Assembly (NCBI RefSeq): GCF_003436425.1
Contig: NZ_QSPK01000012.1
Coordinates: forward strand, 1 to 46,230
DNA from: Eubacterium sp. TM05-53
GTDB lineage: Bacteria; Bacillota_I; Bacilli_A; Erysipelotrichales; Erysipelotrichaceae
DNA: 46,230 nucleotides
Direction: 5' to 3'
Shown piece by piece: positions 7,953 to 16,612 of the stretch (positions are counted from its first letter, which is position 1; each line of letters opens with the position of its first letter). Made by a program: the position numbers and the translations under genes. The notes beneath the pieces were generated by a model. It did not search any database and was not told where the DNA came from. It was given only the letters and a program-made list of their open reading frames with translations.

Positions 7953-9647
7953 TTAAAATTGTGAATCATCTGCTTTTTCAAACCATTCGCGAACCAATTG
8001 AACAGTATCTTTTAAGCATCCTGATTCAAAAGGAACCTTTAATCCTGCTTCTTTTACAATTTTTCTGAACGGCAATGTTCCACCAATCTTACAAATGTGT
8101 TTATAGTCTTCAAAAGCCTTTTTGTCATTCTTTTGAATACGAGCCCAGAACTGAAGCGCGCATACTTGAGCTAATGTGTAATCAATATAATAGAATGGAT
8201 CCATGAAAATGTGAAGCTGACGCATCCACCATCCACCTTTTTCTAGAATATCAATACCTTCATAGTTTTTATGAGGCAAGTATTGTTTTTCCAACTTTCT
8301 CCAAGTAGCCAATCTTTCTTCACAAGACATTTCTGGTTTTTCATATACTTCATGCTGGAAGTGATCCACTAAAACTCCATAAGGTAAGAACTTAACCGCT
8401 CCTGACAAATGATTGAAGTAATATTTATCTACATCTTCTTCAAAGAAAGATTTCATCCATGGATATGTAAAAAATTCCATAGACATAGAGTGGATTTCAC
8501 AAGATTCATAAGTAGGCCATACACAATCAATAGGGAAAATATCTTTACTTGAATATACTTGGAAAGCATGTCCTGCTTCATGTGTTAGTACTTCAGCATC
8601 ATGGCTTGTCTGATTAAAGTTTGCGAAGATGAATGGAGATTGATAATTTGGAATGAATGTACAATATCCACCAGCTGCTTTACCAGGCTTTGAATCTAGA
8701 TCTAGCAATTCTCTTTCTGTCATAAATTCAAAGAATTCACCTGTTTTAGGATCTAGTTCTTGATACATCTTTAATGCACGTTTGACTAATTCTTCACGAC
8801 TATATTTAGGCGCTGGATTTCCTGAAGTGAATTCAAACTTTTCATCCCAAGCATGCAAAGTATCATAACCCAAACGTTTTTGTTGACGAGCATACAACTC
8901 ATTATCTAATGGGACAACATCTTCTAATACTTGTTTACGATAGTTTTCTACATCATTTTTATTGTAGTCAAAACGCATCATGCGATAGTAACCAAGTTCG
9001 ATATAGTTTTCATATCCTAATTTCTTGGCCATACGCGTACGCACATGCACTAATTGATCATAAACTTCACCAATTTCTTTAGCATGTTCGTCATACCATC
9101 CCCAATAGGCTTGCATTGCACGTTTACGAGTATCTCTGTCTTTATCATTTGTCTTTACTTCTAAAGCAGCAAGCGTATATGTCTCACCATCAAATTCAAT
9201 TTGTGCACTCGCAATGATTGCTTGGTATTTAGAAGCTAATTTATTTTCTTCCTGCATTTCAGGAATGATAATTGGATCAAACGATTTCTCTTCCATTTCT
9301 CTTTGTAAGAAATATGTTTCTGGTACTTCTTTCTTTAATTCAGATACAAAAGAACTTTCCATTACAGCCTTATTACAATTCACAATATCTTCCTTTAATA
9401 CTGGAAGCATTTCATTTAAAAAGTCATTTTCTTTTGTATAATATTCATCTCTTGTATCTACTGTATGACGCACTTCAACAAGAGTCTGATTTGTGTGGAT
9501 ATATTTATTTACGTCATTCAATTCAATAAACGCATTTTTAAAATCATCATAAGAAGCTGCATTCTGTAATTTTGAACAAATCGCCTTTAATTGTGCCTGC
9601 AAAGCTTCAATATCCATATGTTCATATTTATAATCTGTAAATTTCAT
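7953..9647 (-). CDS. pepF: M3 family oligoendopeptidase (PepF-like)
   Basis: 564 residues, the usual length for M3 oligoendopeptidases. The zinc-binding motif HEAGH lies near residues 354-358 (LTHEAGHAFQV), with a downstream Glu in the YESCEIHSMSMEFF region as the third ligand. The enzyme is cytoplasmic, with no signal peptide, and cuts short peptides. It lies directly after the oligopeptide importer operon, which fits digestion of imported peptides. AGGAG lies 6 bases before the ATG. Between it and the upstream 63-residue gene there is only a terminator, with no room for a promoter, so expression probably depends on read-through from opp. Confidence 0.93.
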   Translation of the reverse strand: MKFTDYKYEHMDIEALQAQLKAICSKLQNAASYDDFKNAFIELNDVNKYIHTNQTLVEVRHTVDTRDEYYTKENDFLNEMLPVLKEDIVNCNKAVMESSFVSELKKEVPETYFLQREMEEKSFDPIIIPEMQEENKLASKYQAIIASAQIEFDGETYTLAALEVKTNDKDRDTRKRAMQAYWGWYDEHAKEIGEVYDQLVHVRTRMAKKLGYENYIELGYYRMMRFDYNKNDVENYRKQVLEDVVPLDNELYARQQKRLGYDTLHAWDEKFEFTSGNPAPKYSREELVKRALKMYQELDPKTGEFFEFMTERELLDLDSKPGKAAGGYCTFIPNYQSPFIFANFNQTSHDAEVLTHEAGHAFQVYSSKDIFPIDCVWPTYESCEIHSMSMEFFTYPWMKSFFEEDVDKYYFNHLSGAVKFLPYGVLVDHFQHEVYEKPEMSCEERLATWRKLEKQYLPHKNYEGIDILEKGGWWMRQLHIFMDPFYYIDYTLAQVCALQFWARIQKNDKKAFEDYKHICKIGGTLPFRKIVKEAGLKVPFESGCLKDTVQLVREWFEKADDSQF

Positions 9648-9660
9648 ATCTTTCTCCTAA

Positions 9661-9686
9661 AAAAATAGAGAAGCCGAAAGCTTCTC
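9661..9686 (-). terminator. Terminator/attenuator between the opp operon and pepF
   Basis: GAGAAGC pairs with GCTTCTC around a 5-base loop on the minus strand, followed by TATTTTTTT. The AGGAG ribosome binding site of pepF starts immediately after the T-run. Confidence 0.85.
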
Positions 9687-9689
9687 GTA

Positions 9690-9881
9690 TTATGCAAAGA
9701 TGGCATTCCAACCAAAAATTAATAGCGCTAAAATAACAATGGCACCTAATAAAATTGGCCAGAATGTACTACTAGCTGCAATTAATAAGGCTAGAAAATC
9801 CCCTTTTTCAAGACGATCTTCTTTACCTTTTTGTTTATCTTTTTTTTCTAACATCTCACGCATAGATGGGCGTTTAGACAT
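9690..9881 (-). CDS. Small single-span membrane protein, unknown function
   Basis: 63 residues. The first 28 are highly charged ([20 protein letters not shown] and on), followed by one long hydrophobic segment (about 29-61, FLALLIAASSTFWPILLGAI and on) ending at the C-terminus. I do not recognise a family. Its ATG shares a base with the oppF stop (TAATG), so it is translationally coupled and very likely a real last gene of the opp operon. An accessory role with the transporter is possible but only suggested by position. Confidence 0.7.
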   Translation of the reverse strand: MSKRPSMREMLEKKDKQKGKEDRLEKGDFLALLIAASSTFWPILLGAIVILALLIFGWNAIFA

Positions 9882-10864
9882 TAGAATTCACCTCCAAAGT
9901 GACACTTAACAAAGTGATTTGGCTTAACCTCTTTTGTTGCTGGTTCTTGTTCACGACAAATATCTTTCGCAAATGGGCAACGAGGGTTGAATTTACATCC
10001 CTTAGGAATGTTTACGTTACTTGGAATTTCACCTTGAATAACTTGCATTTCTTTACGTTTTGTAGGGTCTGGTAAAGGAATTGCACCAATCAACGCTCTT
10101 GTATAAGGGTGTTGAGGGTTAGAGTAGATTTCATTCTTATCTGCAAGTTCCATCATACTACCTAAATACATTACACCTACACGGTCAGAAATGTGTTTTA
10201 CAACTGACAAGTCGTGTGAAATGAAGATATAGGAAATGTTCTTTTCTTCTTGCATATCTTTCATTAAGTTGATGATTTGTGATTGGATAGAAACGTCCAA
10301 TGCACTTACTGGTTCATCACAAATAATGAAGCTTGGATCTAACGCTAATGAACGTGCGATACCAATACGTTGTCTTTGTCCACCTGAAAATTGGTGAGGA
10401 TAACGATAGCAATAGTAGCTTGGCAAACCACAACGGTCCATTAGGTTTTTAACATATGCATCTAGTTCTGGACCACGTTTGAATTTTCCGTGAGCAATCA
10501 ATGGTTCAGCCAAAATATTGAATACAGTCATACGTGGATTCAATGAAGAATATGGATCCTGGAAGATAAACTGCATTTCTTCACGTAAAGCACGCATTTC
10601 TTTACGAGATTTTTTTGCTACATCTTCACCTTCGAAGATTACCTCTCCGCTTGTTGGTTCATAAAGACGAATGATTGTACGACCTAAAGTAGATTTACCA
10701 CATCCTGATTCACCTACTAGACCTAATGTTTCACCTTCGTATAAGTCGAAAGTAATATCATCTACGGCCTTAACACATGGGTCGCCTTCTTTAAATTTTC
10801 CTTTTTTTAGAGGGAAGTATTTTTTTAAGTGTTTTACTTCAAGAATTTTTCTTTTTTCTGCCAT
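9881..10864 (-). CDS. oppF: Oligopeptide ABC transporter ATP-binding protein OppF
   Basis: 327 residues. ATPase of the oligopeptide importer, on the inner face of the membrane. Walker [10 protein letters not shown] follows the ETLGLV strand; the signature is [17 protein letters not shown]; Walker B is [14 protein letters not shown]. The C-terminal extension with Pro-x-Pro and a Cys cluster ([19 protein letters not shown]) is typical of OppD/OppF/DppF proteins and often binds an iron-sulfur cluster. It is paired with oppD (2-base gap) as the second ATPase of the heterodimer. Assignment as F rather than D rests on gene order and the RFFPLKKG-like N-terminus ([12 protein letters not shown]). Confidence 0.93.
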   Translation of the reverse strand: MAEKRKILEVKHLKKYFPLKKGKFKEGDPCVKAVDDITFDLYEGETLGLVGESGCGKSTLGRTIIRLYEPTSGEVIFEGEDVAKKSRKEMRALREEMQFIFQDPYSSLNPRMTVFNILAEPLIAHGKFKRGPELDAYVKNLMDRCGLPSYYCYRYPHQFSGGQRQRIGIARSLALDPSFIICDEPVSALDVSIQSQIINLMKDMQEEKNISYIFISHDLSVVKHISDRVGVMYLGSMMELADKNEIYSNPQHPYTRALIGAIPLPDPTKRKEMQVIQGEIPSNVNIPKGCKFNPRCPFAKDICREQEPATKEVKPNHFVKCHFGGEF

Positions 10865-10866
10865 GA

Positions 10867-11886
10867 CTATCCCTCCTGTTTCATTTCTTCTTCAACTTTG
10901 AAGCACCATACATGGTGACGTGATTTAACTTTTGTATCTACTGGTTGACCTTCTTTACAACGATCTGTTACATATGGACAACGATCTGCAAAGTAGCATC
11001 CTTTTGGTAAATACAATGGGTTAGGTACACTACCTTCAATTGTATTTAAACGTTTACCTTCTTCAGCTAATGAAGGCATTGAATTCATTAATCCAATTGT
11101 ATATGGGTGTTTAGGGTTGCTGAACAATTCTTCAACAGGAGCTGTTTCAACAACTTTACCTGCATACATAACGTTAACGTTATCGGCAACCTGAGCAACT
11201 ACACCTAAGTCGTGTGTGATCAACATGATAGATGTACCTGTTTCATTTTTTAATTTGTTCATTAAAGAAAGGATCTGAGCCTGAATTGTAACGTCTAGAG
11301 CTGTTGTTGGTTCATCGGCAATCAATAATTTTGGATGACAAGATAGAGCCATCGCAATCATTACACGCTGACACATACCACCTGATAATTGGAATGGATA
11401 GTTATCAACAACTTTTTCTGGACGAGAAATACCAACTTCTGCCAACAAATCAATTGCACGTTGTTTAGCTTCTTCTTTAGAAACTTCTTCGTGCGTCAAA
11501 ATGTTTTCCATAATTTGATCCCCAACTGTAATAACCGGGTTCAAACTTGACATTGGTTCCTGGAAAATCATAGAAATTTCGTTACCACGAATATGACGAA
11601 TTTGTTCATCTGTAGCTGTTGCTAAGTTCAAACCGTCTTCATCACGATCTACATTTCCCATATATACGATTTGTGATCCAGGCATAATTTCTCCTGGTTC
11701 ACTTACTAAGCCTAAAATAGACATGGCAGTTACAGATTTACCACAACCTGATTCACCTACGATCGCAAGTGTTTCATTTTCATACATTGTAAAGTGGTTT
11801 CCATCAACTGCTTTTGAATCACCTTTTTTAGTATGGAAGTATACACGAAGGTCTTCCACTTTAATTACTTTTTTATTTACAGACAT
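10867..11886 (-). CDS. oppD: Oligopeptide ABC transporter ATP-binding protein OppD
   Basis: 339 residues. First ATPase of the importer. Walker A is [11 protein letters not shown], the signature [15 protein letters not shown], Walker [15 protein letters not shown], with switch His in ITHDLGV. The C-terminal region has the Opp-type Cys motif ([19 protein letters not shown]). It lies between oppC (15-base gap) and oppF (2-base gap) and is cotranscribed with them. GGAGG is followed closely by the ATG at 11886. Confidence 0.93.
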   Translation of the reverse strand: MSVNKKVIKVEDLRVYFHTKKGDSKAVDGNHFTMYENETLAIVGESGCGKSVTAMSILGLVSEPGEIMPGSQIVYMGNVDRDEDGLNLATATDEQIRHIRGNEISMIFQEPMSSLNPVITVGDQIMENILTHEEVSKEEAKQRAIDLLAEVGISRPEKVVDNYPFQLSGGMCQRVMIAMALSCHPKLLIADEPTTALDVTIQAQILSLMNKLKNETGTSIMLITHDLGVVAQVADNVNVMYAGKVVETAPVEELFSNPKHPYTIGLMNSMPSLAEEGKRLNTIEGSVPNPLYLPKGCYFADRCPYVTDRCKEGQPVDTKVKSRHHVWCFKVEEEMKQEG

Positions 11887-11901
11887 TGTGTATCCTCCTA
11901 A

Positions 11902-12813
11902 CTACTGTAATTCTTTAGGGTCAAATGCATCACGTAACCCTTCACCAATCAAGTTGATAGAGATTACTGTTAATAAACACATTAAACCAGCAGGCATCCA
12001 TTCCCAAGGATAGTTTTGGAACACGTAAGAATCACGTGCCAAGTTCATTAAGTTACCCCAAGATGGAGTTGGTGCAGTAACACCCATACCTAAGAATGAT
12101 AAACCAGCTTCAGTCAAAATAGCACTTGCCATTTGTAGTGTGGCATTTACGATTACTAAAGAAATAACGTTTGGAAGTAAGTGTTTAAAGATTTTTGAGA
12201 AATCTGAAATACCTAACGCTTCACAAGCTTGCATAAATTCTTGTTCACGTAAAGTCAAAATCTGTCCACGAACTAAACGTGCTAGTCCTGGCCATGATAA
12301 TAAACCAATTAATAATGATACAGTATACATTTTTTGACTTTGTGGAACCCACAACATTGTTGCGGCAACCGCAATGATCATTGGTGTAAATGGTAATGAA
12401 TAAACGATTTCAGCAAAACGCATTAATAAGTTATCCAATTTTCCACCATAATATCCAGAAATACCACCAATTGTACATCCTAAGATGACAGTAATAACGG
12501 CAGCAATAACACCAACCATGATAGAGATACGTCCACCTAAGAATAAACGGAATAAGCAGTCACGACCTTGTTTATCTGTACCTAATAAATGTTCTCCACC
12601 TGGAGCTAAGTTAGGATTTGATAAATCATAGTCATTTACGCTATATCCAAGCATTGGTGGTATAACAATAACAGCAATAACAATTAAAATAAAGATAATC
12701 AAACCAGCCATGGCAACACGGTTCTGTTTGAACTTACGCCATGCTATGGTCCAAGGACCTATAGATTCGATTTTTTCGCCAGATTCTAAAACAACAGCAT
12801 CTTTTTTAGCCAT
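11902..12813 (-). CDS. oppC: Oligopeptide ABC transporter permease OppC
   Basis: 303 residues with an N-terminal cytoplasmic arm, a first membrane segment at about 33-55 (AMAGLIIFILIVIAVIVIP), then a luminal loop with the NPNLAPGGEHLLGTDKQGRD motif typical of OppC/DppC, and about five further segments. The EAA-type loop for contact with the ATPases is EACEALGISDFSKIFKHLLPN. It forms the channel with OppB. Gap of 13 bases to oppB. Confidence 0.93.
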   Translation of the reverse strand: MAKKDAVVLESGEKIESIGPWTIAWRKFKQNRVAMAGLIIFILIVIAVIVIPPMLGYSVNDYDLSNPNLAPGGEHLLGTDKQGRDCLFRLFLGGRISIMVGVIAAVITVILGCTIGGISGYYGGKLDNLLMRFAEIVYSLPFTPMIIAVAATMLWVPQSQKMYTVSLLIGLLSWPGLARLVRGQILTLREQEFMQACEALGISDFSKIFKHLLPNVISLVIVNATLQMASAILTEAGLSFLGMGVTAPTPSWGNLMNLARDSYVFQNYPWEWMPAGLMCLLTVISINLIGEGLRDAFDPKELQ

Positions 12814-12826
12814 CTATAGTTCCCTC

Positions 12827-13810
12827 CTATTCATCAACCTTGATACGTGGATCAACTAATGTATAACAAATGTCAGACAATAAGTTTCCTAACAACATCA
12901 ACAAGGCACTAAACATCAAACAAGCCATAACTAAAGAGTTATCACGTTGGTTAATCGCATCAATTAATACTTTACCAATTCCTGGCCAGATAAATACAGA
13001 TTCCAAAATTACGGCTCCTGAGAATAATGATGGAATGTACAATCCTAGTAATGTTACTAAAGGAATTTGAGCATTTTTAAATGCATGTTTGTAAATAACA
13101 GTCTTTTCTTTAAGACCCTTTGAACGTGCTGTACGAACATAATCCATGTTGATGACTTCAACCATAGAGTTACGTACATAACGTGAGAATGACGCAAATG
13201 AACTAAACGCCAATACGATTACAGGTAAAATTGAGTGTAATGCGATATCTCCAATTTCTTGGAAAATACTTGAGTAACCAAAGCTTGATAGCATTGTGTC
13301 ACGCATACCGTTGATAGGCATACCTGGAATTTGCAAACCAACGAAGAAAATTAATACTAAGGCAAAGAAGAATGTTGGAACACTTATTCCTAACAATGAG
13401 AATACAGTCCAGAAGTTATCAAACACTGAACCTTTCTTTACTGCCTGTTTTATTCCAACTGGAATAGCAAAAATCAAGGCCACAATTAATGATACAACAT
13501 TCAAATAGAATGTATTCCATACATAGTCACCAATAATAGTTCCAACTGGTTTTTTAAGAGTAATACTTGATCCTAAATCTCCTGTACACATACGTCCAAT
13601 CCAACGTACATATTGTTCAGGTAACGATTTATCCAATCCTAACAACTCACGAACGTGATCACGTTGTTCTTGTGTAACCTTTGAACCGGCTCCAAAGTAA
13701 GCTGTAACCTCATCACCTGGCATCGCCTTTACGGTACCGAAAATAACGATTGAAATGATGAAAAGGACAGGAATCATCGCTAAAATTCTTTTAAATACAT
13801 ACTTTAGCAT
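12827..13810 (-). CDS. oppB: Oligopeptide ABC transporter permease OppB
   Basis: 327 residues. First membrane segment at about 9-30, then the periplasmic-side motif with PGD and the RELLGLDKSLPEQYVRWI pattern typical of OppB/DppB, and about five more segments. The coupling loop reads ARSKGLKEKTVIYKHAFKNA. It pairs with OppC to form the peptide channel. A 180-base gap separates it from oppA, in which a weak hairpin lies at about 13846-13869 (GGGCAAG with CTTGCTC). It has no T-run, so it may be an mRNA processing or stability element rather than a terminator. Confidence 0.93.
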   Translation of the reverse strand: MLKYVFKRILAMIPVLFIISIVIFGTVKAMPGDEVTAYFGAGSKVTQEQRDHVRELLGLDKSLPEQYVRWIGRMCTGDLGSSITLKKPVGTIIGDYVWNTFYLNVVSLIVALIFAIPVGIKQAVKKGSVFDNFWTVFSLLGISVPTFFFALVLIFFVGLQIPGMPINGMRDTMLSSFGYSSIFQEIGDIALHSILPVIVLAFSSFASFSRYVRNSMVEVINMDYVRTARSKGLKEKTVIYKHAFKNAQIPLVTLLGLYIPSLFSGAVILESVFIWPGIGKVLIDAINQRDNSLVMACLMFSALLMLLGNLLSDICYTLVDPRIKVDE

Positions 13811-13990
13811 AGTTATCGATCCTTTCTATCCACTAAATGCATATAAGAGCAAGTCAATACGGCTTGCCCTTAATTTTATAAACAATCCACGAGTTTTCAT
13901 GCAGACTATTTAACGTTGCAGCGTTTCTGTCAATGAACATTCGTCCTTTAACATCCACTATTTTAACACACCTTTCTGCAATTTTTAAAC

Positions 13991-15703
13991 TTATTTTACA
14001 GTAATTGTATCCATTGATTGAGACCAGTTACGTAATGTTCCTGTTCCAGTCAAGTCAACTTTCTTATTGTAAAGGTTGAACATCATACCTGAATAAACTG
14101 GCATGTATCCTGCATCATCAGCAGCCATCTTCATAGCTTCAACATAATCAGCTTTTGATTTAGCAGCATCTGAATCAGCACGAGCTTTAGTTAATTGGTC
14201 AACTAATGCTTGATCATTGATACGAGAGTAGTTATTTACAGCCATGTTTTCTGGATTGTTTGTATATGAATCATTAGCTGAAGTATCTTGGTTACTTGTA
14301 AATCCAGTAGCTAAGAAGCACATATTCCATTCGCTATCGTGGCTTTCATCTTGAATGTTACTTAATAATGTAGAGAAGTCAACTGTAGTTTGTTTCAAAT
14401 CAACACCTAAATCTCCATAAGTTTTCTTAACCATAGGAATTAAAGTTTCAAGTACTGAGTTACCTTCTGAACATAAGAATTTGATTTCTAATTTTTGACC
14501 GTCTTTAGCACGGATTCCATCAGAACCTTTTACCCAACCAGCTTCATCTAATAATTGGTTCGCTTTATCCATGTCAAATGCATATGTATTTAATCCATCA
14601 ATTGTTTCTTCATTACGAACTACAGCTCCACTGTTTTCTGATGCTGGGTTCCAGTATGCAGCTGGTACATATCCACCTTTAATTTTCTTAACTTCGTCAC
14701 TTGCTTTTTTGTCCCATCCGAAGTATGAATCACAGAATCCTTGACGATCTGTCGCATACATCAATGCTTGACGTACAGCTTTGTCAGCTGTAGCTCCATT
14801 GTTAGCGTTCATAGCTACAAAACCAACAGCACTACGAGTGTAGTAGTTCATTGTGATATTGTCATCTTGACTTGCATCACTTACTTTAGTTGTTTCAATT
14901 ACTTCTGGAATTAAGTCAACAGTTCCTTTTTTCAATTCTGAAACTTCTGTAGAAACATCTGTTTTCTTCATAACAATACGATCTACTTGGTATTGTCCCT
15001 TTTCAGGTTTGAATTCTTCATTACGAACAAATGAAGCTCCACTTGCTTTATCATAGTTCTTTAATTGGTAAGCACCAGAACCACAAGTTTCTTCTTGGTT
15101 CTTTTCTACAACACTTACTTTACCTTGTTTATATTTTGAGTAGTGATCTGCACTAGTGATTCCCATTGCACCAAATGTTGAAATTGCATCGATTTGAGGT
15201 GATACTAAGTGGAATACAACTGTATAATCATCTGGTGTTTCAATACCAGTTAATTCTTTAGCAGCTCCGCTATTATATTCTTTATATCCTACTAGGTTTT
15301 CCAATCCACCACCATTAGGACCAGCATAGCTTGGGTCAGCTAATGTTGCGAATGTAAATTTAACGTCTTTTGCTGTTACTTCAGTTCCATCACTGAATTT
15401 GTGTCCTTTTTCCAATTTGTAAGTTAATGTTAAACCATCTTCACTTACTTCTGGTAAATCTTTTGCCAATACTGGTTCCAATTCGTTTTCCGCATTGTAC
15501 TTTAACATTGATTCGTAGCATAAGTTTACTACATATTGATCATAAGCACTTGATGCATATTGAGGTGTAAACTGTCCTGTTAAACTTTGGTTTACAGATA
15601 CTGTTAATGTTTTTGCGTCACTGCTAGATCCGCCTGAACATGCTACTAAAGTAGAAGCCATTGCTACAGATGCTAAACCAGCAACAATTCTTTGTTTATT
15701 CAT
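13991..15703 (-). CDS. oppA: Oligopeptide-binding lipoprotein OppA
   Basis: 570 residues, SBP family 5. The N-terminus is a lipoprotein signal with lipobox STLVACSGG, so the mature protein is anchored by Cys22 outside the membrane. The body shows the family pattern: LTVSVNQSLTGQFTPQYA, then VYxxL-type segments, the ...DGLTLTYKLEKGHKFSDGTEVTAKDV motif (about residues 88-114), and VRQALMYATDR further on. It captures peptides for OppBCDF. AGGAGG lies 8 bases before the ATG. It is the first gene of oppABCDF, behind a strong promoter, and the gap after it probably allows more OppA than permease to be made. Confidence 0.94.
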   Translation of the reverse strand: MNKQRIVAGLASVAMASTLVACSGGSSSDAKTLTVSVNQSLTGQFTPQYASSAYDQYVVNLCYESMLKYNAENELEPVLAKDLPEVSEDGLTLTYKLEKGHKFSDGTEVTAKDVKFTFATLADPSYAGPNGGGLENLVGYKEYNSGAAKELTGIETPDDYTVVFHLVSPQIDAISTFGAMGITSADHYSKYKQGKVSVVEKNQEETCGSGAYQLKNYDKASGASFVRNEEFKPEKGQYQVDRIVMKKTDVSTEVSELKKGTVDLIPEVIETTKVSDASQDDNITMNYYTRSAVGFVAMNANNGATADKAVRQALMYATDRQGFCDSYFGWDKKASDEVKKIKGGYVPAAYWNPASENSGAVVRNEETIDGLNTYAFDMDKANQLLDEAGWVKGSDGIRAKDGQKLEIKFLCSEGNSVLETLIPMVKKTYGDLGVDLKQTTVDFSTLLSNIQDESHDSEWNMCFLATGFTSNQDTSANDSYTNNPENMAVNNYSRINDQALVDQLTKARADSDAAKSKADYVEAMKMAADDAGYMPVYSGMMFNLYNKKVDLTGTGTLRNWSQSMDTITVK

Positions 15704-15744
15704 TTCTCTTTCCTCCTATAGTTTTGCTCACTATGTGTGATGAA

Positions 15745-15773
15745 ATTATACTATGTTAGAAACACGTTTTCAA
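15745..15773 (-). promoter_or_regulatory. Promoter of the opp operon
   Basis: On the minus strand TTGAAA (15773-15768), a 17-base spacer and TATAAT (15750-15745), about 40 bases before the oppA ATG. Just upstream (15788-15822) are repeated TTTACAT-type words on both strands that could be a regulator site; the regulator is unknown. Confidence 0.8.
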
Positions 15774-16014
15774 GGGTTTAAGAAATAAATTTACATACAA
15801 ATTTACATTTATGTATATTTTTCATGAACAAAACACAGCATTTTGTCTTTATATCAAGCATTTTCTTTGTATTCGCTTTCATTTGATTTTTCGTATTTCA
15901 TTCACGAACATTTGTCTATGTACACTAGATTTTTATGTAAATTATGAAAATTTAGTTCAATTTTAAATCCAATCCTCATTTATTCATATCTCTCTCCTAA
16001 TAATAAACAAAAGA

Positions 16015-16051
16015 AACTATTCTAGACGCCAACACTAGAATGGTTTTCTTA
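16015..16051. terminator. Terminator-like hairpin with no gene to end
   Basis: AACTATTCTAG (16015-16025) pairs with CTAGAATGGTT (16035-16045), 11 pairs with one G-T, around a 9-base loop, followed on the plus strand by TTTTCTTATTATT. It is upstream of a plus-strand gene and divergent from oppA, so nothing obvious is terminated. It may be a leader element or protect against outside transcription. Confidence 0.45.
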
Positions 16052-16090
16052 TTATTCATATGATAAAATAGGCAAGAAAGAAGTGAATTT

Positions 16091-16612
16091 ATGAATAAAG
16101 TATTATCTCATTTACATACGATCAACAAGCACAAAGTAAAAGTTACTTGGCTTTGTTTTCGTTGTCACCTATATAAACAAGGTTTACTCCATGATTTAAG
16201 CAAATACTCTTATATTGAATTAAAGACAGGTTTTCATTATTATCAAGGATTCCGCTCTCCTATAGATGCTGAGAAAGAAGAAAAAGGGTATTCATTAGGT
16301 TGGTTACATCATAAAGGAAGAAACAAACATCATTGGGAATATTGGCTTGATTTTGGAGTAGATGGCATTTATGCATGTAAGATGCCTACAAACTATGTCA
16401 TTGAAATGTTTTGTGATCGAGTCGCCGCAAGTATGATCTATCAAAAAGAAAAATACACAGATTCTAGTGCACTTGAATATTATGAAAATGGACGAGGTAA
16501 AATTCTGATTCATCCTGAAACAGACGCCCTCATCCATCATTTATTAAAATACTTATCTGAGAATGGTTTAGATCAAACCATTCACTATATCATCACGGAA
16601 ATTAAAGAATAA
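16091..16612 (+). CDS. DUF5662 family protein
   Basis: 173 residues. The pattern (HDLSKYSYIEL near residue 34, then HHKGRNKHHWEYW near 73) with many His and Asp residues is that of the DUF5662 family, small cytoplasmic proteins with His-Asp motifs reminiscent of HD hydrolases and no established activity. A late MPTNYVIEMFCDRVAASM stretch fits the family. GAAGTG precedes the ATG. It is one of the few genes on the plus strand and ends exactly where the convergent glmS gene ends, with no base between the two stops and no terminator. Confidence 0.8.
   Translation: MNKVLSHLHTINKHKVKVTWLCFRCHLYKQGLLHDLSKYSYIELKTGFHYYQGFRSPIDAEKEEKGYSLGWLHHKGRNKHHWEYWLDFGVDGIYACKMPTNYVIEMFCDRVAASMIYQKEKYTDSSALEYYENGRGKILIHPETDALIHHLLKYLSENGLDQTIHYIITEIKE

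Larger units (their letters stand above)
15704..16090. other. Divergent intergenic region oppA / DUF5662 gene
   Basis: 387 bases with no recognisable gene. It contains the opp promoter, repeated TTTACAT words at 15788-15822, AT-rich sequence with AATTTTCAT (a loose CodY-like word, minus strand near 15945), and a minus-strand AGGAG followed by a three-codon frame MNK-stop (15987-15976). It also has a terminator-like hairpin at 16015-16045. A possible -10 for the plus-strand gene is TAAAAT at 16064-16069. Confidence 0.5.

Noticed and set aside
15940..15960. CodY box upstream of oppA
   Set aside because: Only about half of the consensus matches in a very AT-rich stretch, and the position is far upstream of the promoter; not enough to call.
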